NCBI GenBank assembly: GCA_017462795.1
Contig: JAFTQL010000015.1
Location: 22,491-86,490, forward strand
Length of the DNA: 64,000 nt
Origin: Clostridia bacterium
GTDB taxonomy: Bacteria > Bacillota > Clostridia > Oscillospirales > CAG-272
Reading direction: 5' to 3'
A program made the position numbers and the translations under genes. Below, one piece after another: positions 59,630-64,000 of this stretch. The notes under the pieces were generated by a model. That model searched no databases. It saw only the letters and a program-made list of their open reading frames with translations, and was not told where the DNA came from. The stretch's first letter is position 1. Each line of letters begins with the position of its first letter.

Positions 59630-61807
59630 TTATCCTTTTCTTGCCCAATCGGACGGCTGATCTCCCATGACAAAATGTAGCTCTCCGCCCTCAAGGAGCT
59701 GACGGTGGGTAAGCTTGCAGACATTAAGAGACTTTCCGTGCCACGTTGCGGATTGCACGTAAATATTGTTATCCCCCACATTTTCTCCGGTAATGCTGAG
59801 ATCCTTTCCATTGCTCAAATGGAAGATGATCTCCTGCACTCTCGTGCCGTGAAGATAATAATTCTCAGTGGTAGCATAGGGAAAAAATCCGCACATCAGA
59901 AAAACGTAATAGGACGACATTCCGCCGTTATCCTCGTCGCCCGGATAATCGTTCTGCTTTGAAAAACGCTTGATGACTCCGTCGATCACCTTTGCTGCCA
60001 GATCGGGACGTCTTATCTCGTCCGTGCAAAAGAGCCATGGGATATGGAATGAGGGTTCATTAGTGAAATTAAGATATCCCTCTTTTCCGTTGTCGTCGTT
60101 GTAATAATTCACACTGTGCTCGCAAGCCCAAAGAAGACGCTTTGTAAAGATCTCCTCTCCGCCCATAGTCTTGATCAGGCGCGGGATGTCATTGTAATTG
60201 ACGTAGGACGCATCCCAACCCGTCATCTCATAGAAGTGAGAATTATATCCGCCGTGAGGGTCATACTCTTCGTCAAATTCCCCGTTTTCATTCAGCTTCT
60301 GAGGAAATCCGTAAAAGCCCTCGCTCTGCGCCTTCGGATTCCATACGTTCAGCCAATTTGACGAGCGAGCCTCGTATTTTTCGTATTCTTCCTGCGTTCC
60401 CATTCCGTGTGCCATGGTGGCAACTGCCTTATCGTTGAGCGCAAACCCAAGCGTAACTGCGGCAGGCTTGAATCTCCACGTATAAGGAACACCGCTTGCC
60501 GTACGCTTGTTATCGGTGGCAAAGCCCGTTTCGATATATTCGGGGGAACGCATAAGCTCCGCACTGCGAAGGAGTACGGAATACGCGTCCTTCCATGTGT
60601 ATCTGCTCAAGGGAACCTCCTTCAGATACGCGTCGACGATCACGTTATCCACGTCGTTGCCTCCTTGTCCCGCAAGTCCCTCCTGTGCTGCCATATACTC
60701 GTCGGCGATCACGATTCCGTTTCCAAGCCGCTCATTCTCCTTTGAGCGGTCGATCATCGATTCAACGATCGCACCCATTTTTTGGGGATACAGCAAGGAA
60801 TACATCGGAAATACCGTTTTCCAAGTATCCCAGACGGTGTGAAAATCATCCCATTTGCCGTGGTCGTTAGTTCGATCTCTGGGCTGGATATTCATGTGAT
60901 ACATTGCAGTGTAAAAGCGGCGAAGCAGAGCGGGATCGTCCGTGCGCAGATCAATGACACCAAGGACGTCTCTCCATTTATTTTTAGCGGATTCTTTGAC
61001 TCGATCATAGTCAAAACCGGGGATCTGCTCCGACAGGAATTGCTTTGCCCTCTCGGCGCTGACAAAGGAGATGGAAATCTTGACTTTAAGATGCGAGCCC
61101 TTTGCGAATTTGATATATGCGCCCAGCCGCTTTTCCGTGTCGATGGGAACACAGGTCGGTGTGATATCGGATATAGCGTAAAGCATATCTCCCTCAAAGA
61201 TACCGATCTCCTCGAAGTCCGTGTCAAATTCCATGGCAAAATACATGTTCCAATTCAACCCGCTCCAATTTCCAAAGAACGTACCGCCGCCGAAAATGCT
61301 TTTGCTTTTCGGATCAACGGTAACGGAGCCACTTCTCATGCTTGCGTCGATATCAAGCTTGTGGGCTACGTCTACCAGTAAAAATGACTCTGCCTCTTTC
61401 GGATATTCAAAGGAATAAATCGCCGCGTTATGCGCAGGGGTCACCTTAACTCCAATGCCGTTTTTTAGCCGGACTTCATATTCGCAGCAGCTTGAACGCT
61501 CACTTTCCTCTTTAGCAAAGGATGCTCTTTTAGCATGGTCAAGCTCAACCGCTCCAACCATTGGCGCCAGCAAAAAATTTCCGTAGCATTTAGTTCCTCC
61601 CGCGCCCGAGGTATAGGCGTGACCAAATCCGATGATCGGCTGGTCCCGCAAATATCCTCCGCAATCCTTTTCCAGCGTTTCAGGACTTGGATGGATTGAG
61701 CCCGCGGGAAGCGTGGGCCCCGCAGAGGTCGCACTTCCAACACCGAACAAAGGATCTGCGTAGTCGGTTGGGTCAATTGAATTTTGATCATTTATTTTCG
61801 CTTTCAT
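59630..61807 (-). CDS. GH92 exo-alpha-mannosidase, apparently cytosolic
   Basis: 725 residues from the ATG at 61807 (GGGAGG ten bases upstream). Calcium-dependent, inverting removal of mannose from alpha-mannosides. Family features: IGFGHAYTSGAGG early, the PRDRTNDHGKWDDFHTVWDT block, EYMAAQEGLAGQGGNDVDNV, and YPGDEDNGGMSSYYVFLMCG containing the catalytic-base Asp. No signal peptide, so it probably acts on imported mannosides. Divergent from an AraC regulator. Confidence 0.93.
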   Translation of the reverse strand: MKAKINDQNSIDPTDYADPLFGVGSATSAGPTLPAGSIHPSPETLEKDCGGYLRDQPIIGFGHAYTSGAGGTKCYGNFLLAPMVGAVELDHAKRASFAKEESERSSCCEYEVRLKNGIGVKVTPAHNAAIYSFEYPKEAESFLLVDVAHKLDIDASMRSGSVTVDPKSKSIFGGGTFFGNWSGLNWNMYFAMEFDTDFEEIGIFEGDMLYAISDITPTCVPIDTEKRLGAYIKFAKGSHLKVKISISFVSAERAKQFLSEQIPGFDYDRVKESAKNKWRDVLGVIDLRTDDPALLRRFYTAMYHMNIQPRDRTNDHGKWDDFHTVWDTWKTVFPMYSLLYPQKMGAIVESMIDRSKENERLGNGIVIADEYMAAQEGLAGQGGNDVDNVIVDAYLKEVPLSRYTWKDAYSVLLRSAELMRSPEYIETGFATDNKRTASGVPYTWRFKPAAVTLGFALNDKAVATMAHGMGTQEEYEKYEARSSNWLNVWNPKAQSEGFYGFPQKLNENGEFDEEYDPHGGYNSHFYEMTGWDASYVNYNDIPRLIKTMGGEEIFTKRLLWACEHSVNYYNDDNGKEGYLNFTNEPSFHIPWLFCTDEIRRPDLAAKVIDGVIKRFSKQNDYPGDEDNGGMSSYYVFLMCGFFPYATTENYYLHGTRVQEIIFHLSNGKDLSITGENVGDNNIYVQSATWHGKSLNVCKLTHRQLLEGGELHFVMGDQPSDWARKG

Positions 61808-61841
61808 AAAACGCAAACCTCCCTTTTTGAAATATATCAGT

Positions 61842-61870
61842 ATCATAACATTTTCGGATAGATATGTCAA
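61842..61870 (-). promoter_or_regulatory. Promoter of the GH92 gene
   Basis: TTGACA (61865-61870), 17-base spacer, TATGAT (61842-61847), TGT before the -10. The 156-base divergent region holds TTTTCGG twice (about 61851 and 61887), possible AraC sites. Confidence 0.72.
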
Positions 61871-61912
61871 TGAAGAAAAATTATCTTTTTCGGTAATATA
61901 TTAGCTTTTTGG

Positions 61913-61941
61913 TTGACAAATGCGTTTGTTTGCGGTAAAAT
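61913..61941 (+). promoter_or_regulatory. Promoter of the AraC regulator gene
   Basis: TTGACA (61913-61918), 17-base spacer, TAAAAT (61936-61941). Transcript would start only about 16 bases before the ATG. Confidence 0.65.
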
Positions 61942-61963
61942 ATTGACAAAAGAGGTGATGAGA

Positions 61964-62791
61964 ATGTTTAAAGAAGCTACGCGATCCGCGCTTTGGATTC
62001 TGGACAGAAAAAAAGAACTCCCCGATCTTCAGAAAAAAACGGTCATCTCGCCGCTTCATTACGGTGAGACGGTAGAGATCAGTTTTGTACGCGGGATCGA
62101 GGGAGAAACCTATATCAACGGAAGACGGTTTGAATATAAGGAAAAAAACGTATTCTTTATTCCTCCGAGATATCTGCATACGTCGGTGTATCGCAAGGGC
62201 GGCGCGGGTGAAGGAGATATGATTTGCGCATTTCATATCAATGTGGAAGGGTTAACCTCTGTCATTAATTTGAAAAAACTGTTGTTGAAAGATGATCGCA
62301 CGCTGTTGGATCTGGCATTTCGATGCGATGACTTTGACGTCATTTGGGAAACCGTGCAAAATATTCTTGATGAAAACCGTACATTTATAGCAAGAACGAT
62401 CGACTTGCTTCGTCTTTTTGAAAGGATTTCCAATCAAAAAAGCACCGATGATCCTGTCGTCGAGTATAGCAAGGTCGCGGCTCGTCTGATTGAATTTGTT
62501 GAGGAAAACTACGCAAGCAAGCTGACCGTACAAAATGCAGCCAGTCATTTTGGGTACAGTAAGCAATATTTTTGCAAATGGTTTAAGAGAGAAACAGGAG
62601 TGACATTCAACGAATTTCTGAATACGGTACGAATCCATCACGCCCGTACATGTCTCGCAAGCGGTTATTCGGTTGAGGAGACCTCCGAGCAATGCGGTTT
62701 TTCCGATCCCTCATATTTTACTAAGGTGTTCAAACGGGTTGTTGGTATTACACCTAAAACTTATGCTTTGAATAACGTATCGGTCGTTTAA
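61964..62791 (+). CDS. AraC-family transcriptional regulator
   Basis: 275 residues from the ATG at 61964 (GAGGTG six bases upstream). An N-terminal cupin-like sensor (about 20-140; YINGRRFEYKEKNVFFIPPR, then YLHTS) and two C-terminal helix-turn-helix units (NAASHFGYSKQYFCKWFKRE and EETSEQCGFSDPSYFTKVFK). Divergent from the GH92 gene, which it presumably controls in response to a mannoside. Confidence 0.92.
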   Translation: MFKEATRSALWILDRKKELPDLQKKTVISPLHYGETVEISFVRGIEGETYINGRRFEYKEKNVFFIPPRYLHTSVYRKGGAGEGDMICAFHINVEGLTSVINLKKLLLKDDRTLLDLAFRCDDFDVIWETVQNILDENRTFIARTIDLLRLFERISNQKSTDDPVVEYSKVAARLIEFVEENYASKLTVQNAASHFGYSKQYFCKWFKRETGVTFNEFLNTVRIHHARTCLASGYSVEETSEQCGFSDPSYFTKVFKRVVGITPKTYALNNVSVV

Positions 62792-62908
62792 ACCATTTTT
62801 GATGAATGTACTGATAGAGCAAGAACACCAGCGATGCTTCGCATCGTATGAGCACGACACAAATCAGGGCACCATTCACAAAAAGCGGGCACCACCAAGG
62901 CAAAGTGA
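62792..62908. other. Short non-coding stretch between AraC and VanZ-like genes
   Basis: Non-coding. Contains a small hairpin CGATGCTTCGCATCG near 62832-62846 and GGGCACCA twice (about 62866 and 62887, the second within GCGGGCACCACC). It resembles tRNA acceptor sequence but forms no tRNA. Confidence 0.5.
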
Positions 62909-62960
62909 AAAGGGGCTTAACCAATTGCTTCCTAAAAAGCTTTTGACTCAGCCCCTTTGC
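62909..62960 (-). terminator. Terminator of the VanZ-like gene, related to the element at 15905
   Basis: Minus strand AAAGGGGCTGAG...AAGCCCCTTTTC. The inner sequence GCTGAGTCAAAAGCTTT followed by AAGCAATTG matches the element at 15905-15955, while the outer stem differs. Confidence 0.72.
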
Positions 62961-63029
62961 GTTATTTTGACATTCCTTTCGGAAGGTAAGTCCGTACGTT
63001 TTTGCTTTACTTCGTTATCGGAGTTTATC

Positions 63030-63527
63030 TTATCGCAGGTCACCGTTGTGTGCTGCCTTCTTTTTTACTGCCCGTATAGCTATGTAGAACAGAATAAACA
63101 CCGCCATGCCGCATATAGCTCCGAGAGTATCCGTGAGAACATCCGAGAGCTGCGCCGCTCTGCCCGCGGAGAATTTCTGAATAAGCTCATCCACACACGC
63201 CGCAAGACAGCATATGGGAGCGGATGTCATCAGCGTTACCGCGGCGCGCCGCCAATCCGCCGATCTTACGAAGGACAAAAGAGCGAGATCGGCGCACACA
63301 AAAAGAGACAGCACCGCGAACTCACCGAAATGAGCCATGTTTCTCACTGTAGATTCGGGTATCTCCTCATCGATACCCACCGACTCCGCCACTTCGTTGA
63401 CTATAACAGTCACGGTAGAGCTTTTCTTTCCCGATTCCACTCCGTTGTCCATGGAATTGGCAAATATAAATCCCACCCAAAGCACCGTGAGGCAGAGAAG
63501 TGAGACGCGAAGTATTTTTACCGCCAT
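63030..63527 (-). CDS. VanZ-like membrane protein
   Basis: 165 residues with four hydrophobic segments. The VanZ pattern is present: FANSMDNGVESGKKSS, then NMAHFGEFAVLSLF, and the DELIQKFSAGRAAQLSDVLT segment leading into DTLGA. Function not established; VanZ gives low teicoplanin resistance in enterococci. Start taken as the ATG at 63527 (GGGA six bases upstream); the ATG at 63539 is possible. Confidence 0.82.
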   Translation of the reverse strand: MAVKILRVSLLCLTVLWVGFIFANSMDNGVESGKKSSTVTVIVNEVAESVGIDEEIPESTVRNMAHFGEFAVLSLFVCADLALLSFVRSADWRRAAVTLMTSAPICCLAACVDELIQKFSAGRAAQLSDVLTDTLGAICGMAVFILFYIAIRAVKKKAAHNGDLR

Positions 63528-63568
63528 ATAAAATCCCATCCTTTTTTCGTTATTTTTTAAAAAAACTA

Positions 63569-63597
63569 TTGAAAACCGAGAGAATTTGTGGTATACT
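63569..63597 (+). promoter_or_regulatory. Promoter of tRNA-Arg
   Basis: TTGAAA (63569-63574), 17-base spacer, TATACT (63592-63597), TGG before the -10; about 95 bases of 5' leader precede the tRNA. Confidence 0.72.
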
Positions 63598-63698
63598 ATT
63601 CAAGTGGCAGATCACTGTCACGATATTAGAATAACACAATTTCTTTGCGAAAGAATGAATAAATCGTTTTTTCTTATTCAAATATTGAGTTTAAATAC

Positions 63699-63773
63699 GC
63701 CTGCATAGTTAAATGGATATAATAACCCCCTCCTAAGGGGTAGTTATGGGTTCGATTCCCGTTGCGGGTGCCA
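63699..63773 (+). tRNA. tRNA-Arg (CCT)
   Basis: 75 bases with encoded CCA. Acceptor GCCTGCA pairs with TGCGGGT (wobble pairs G-T and T-G); D-stem GTTA/TAAT; anticodon stem ACCCC/GGGGT with loop CTCCTAA (anticodon CCT, reads AGG); T-arm ATGGG-TTCGATT-CCCGT; discriminator G. The 3' end is within a 25-base perfect hairpin. Confidence 0.88.
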
Positions 63774-63816
63774 CAACAAAAGGGTCTCACAGAGACCCTT
63801 TTGTTGTGGCACCCGC
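63764..63816 (+). terminator. 25-base perfect hairpin spanning the tRNA 3' end
   Basis: The stem begins in the tRNA acceptor (GCGGGTGCCACAAC...) and pairs with ...GTTGTGGCACCCGC across a three-base loop (ACA). It can act as terminator (TTTT within the descending arm) but its arms contain the tRNA 3' strand and CCA. Confidence 0.85.
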
Positions 63817-64000
63817 ACATCGAACACACTCCGAGCAAAGCTCGGAATTGGGTTCGCAACATTGCCTCGCCGCTTCCGCGTCGGAAGCCTTGTGGGGCGA
63901 GGCAAATTCCCGTTGCGGTTCAATAGTATGATTGTGGGTCTCACAGAGACCCTTTTGTTGTGGCACCCGCACATCGAACACACTCCGAGCAAAGCTCGGA
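63782..64000. repeat. Tandem repeat of 155 bases derived from the tRNA-Arg 3' end, running off the window
   Basis: Bases 63782-63845 recur exactly at 63937-64000, where the window ends. The unit contains the inverted acceptor/T-loop copy (GTGGCACCCGCACATCGAAC), the hairpins TCCGAGC-AAA-GCTCGGA and GCCTCGCC...GGCGAGGC, and a direct partial copy AATTCCCGTTGCGG (63906-63919) of the tRNA. Non-coding. Confidence 0.85.

Noticed and set aside
63674-63862. Minus-strand frames with RNGNRTHNYP or similar near the end
   Set aside because: They are antisense readings of tRNA-Arg and of its repeats.

Overview
The window looks like chromosome from a spore-forming Clostridia bacterium (Bacillota). The grounds are sporulation genes (spoVAD, spoVAE, ylbJ-, yqfC- and yqfD-like), the rpmH-rnpA-yidD-yidC-jag cluster, the phoH-ybeY-era-recO-mutS2 block, strong AGGAGG-type ribosome sites and promoters almost always built as TTGACA-17-TATAAT with an upstream TGN. 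A GH92 mannosidase and a BspA-like surface lipoprotein fit a gut lifestyle. No species name can be read from the sequence.

Layout. 1-6.4 kb: 3' part of a zinc-uptake locus (znuA, truncated by the window edge), a D-2-hydroxyacid dehydrogenase homologue, and a GntR/YtrA-type regulated ABC operon. 6.5-10.3 kb: an M50 membrane protease in one operon with a NatAB-like exporter and a LURP-one protein. 10.6-15.8 kb: two large ATPase-permease (MacB/FtsX-like) fusions. 16-18.7 kb: asnA and asnS. 18.9-24 kb: an ABC exporter, an EamA transporter and a DUF5685-DnaJ-membrane protein set. 24-26.6 kb: an SH3-like lipoprotein, uridine phosphorylase and an aldose epimerase. 26.7-28.1 kb: spoVAD-spoVAE. 28.5-31.5 kb: jag, yidC, yidD, rnpA, rpmH. 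31.6-32 kb: a previously unannotated 37-codon membrane peptide gene with a convergent antisense promoter (candidate type I toxin-antitoxin). 32-34.2 kb: holA, smpB and the tmRNA gene ssrA. 34.2-36.4 kb: copies of the tmRNA 3' end, a BspA-like lipoprotein and a MITE-like palindrome. 36.5-42.5 kb: transporter, uracil-DNA glycosylase, DUF1015, GDPD, NUDIX, rnhA and ylbJ. 42.6-51.2 kb: yqfC, yqfD, phoH, ybeY, era, recO, mutS2 and prs. 51.3-59.3 kb: small Xre regulator, G1P dehydrogenase, rpe, a decayed ToxN/AbiQ (type III toxin) locus with its RNA-gene-like upstream region, ispF, ispD, rpiB, tsaB, tsaE and fhs. 59.6-64 kb: GH92 mannosidase with a divergent AraC regulator, a VanZ-like protein, tRNA-Arg(CCT) and a tandem repeat grown from that tRNA's 3' end.

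How it fits together. Most of the window is ordinary core biology: translation and RNA maturation (asnS, rnpA, ssrA/smpB, ybeY, tsaB/E, tRNA), membrane insertion (yidC/yidD), repair and replication (recO, mutS2, holA, UDG, rnhA), isoprenoid and pentose-phosphate steps (ispD/F, rpe, rpiB, prs) and sporulation. The accessory interest lies in the short non-coding stretches: an apparent intact type I toxin-antitoxin module (31.64-31.97 kb), a broken type III module (53.98-54.62 kb), and palindromic repeats that copy the 3' ends of ssrA and tRNA-Arg. These are reading-based calls; no database search was possible.
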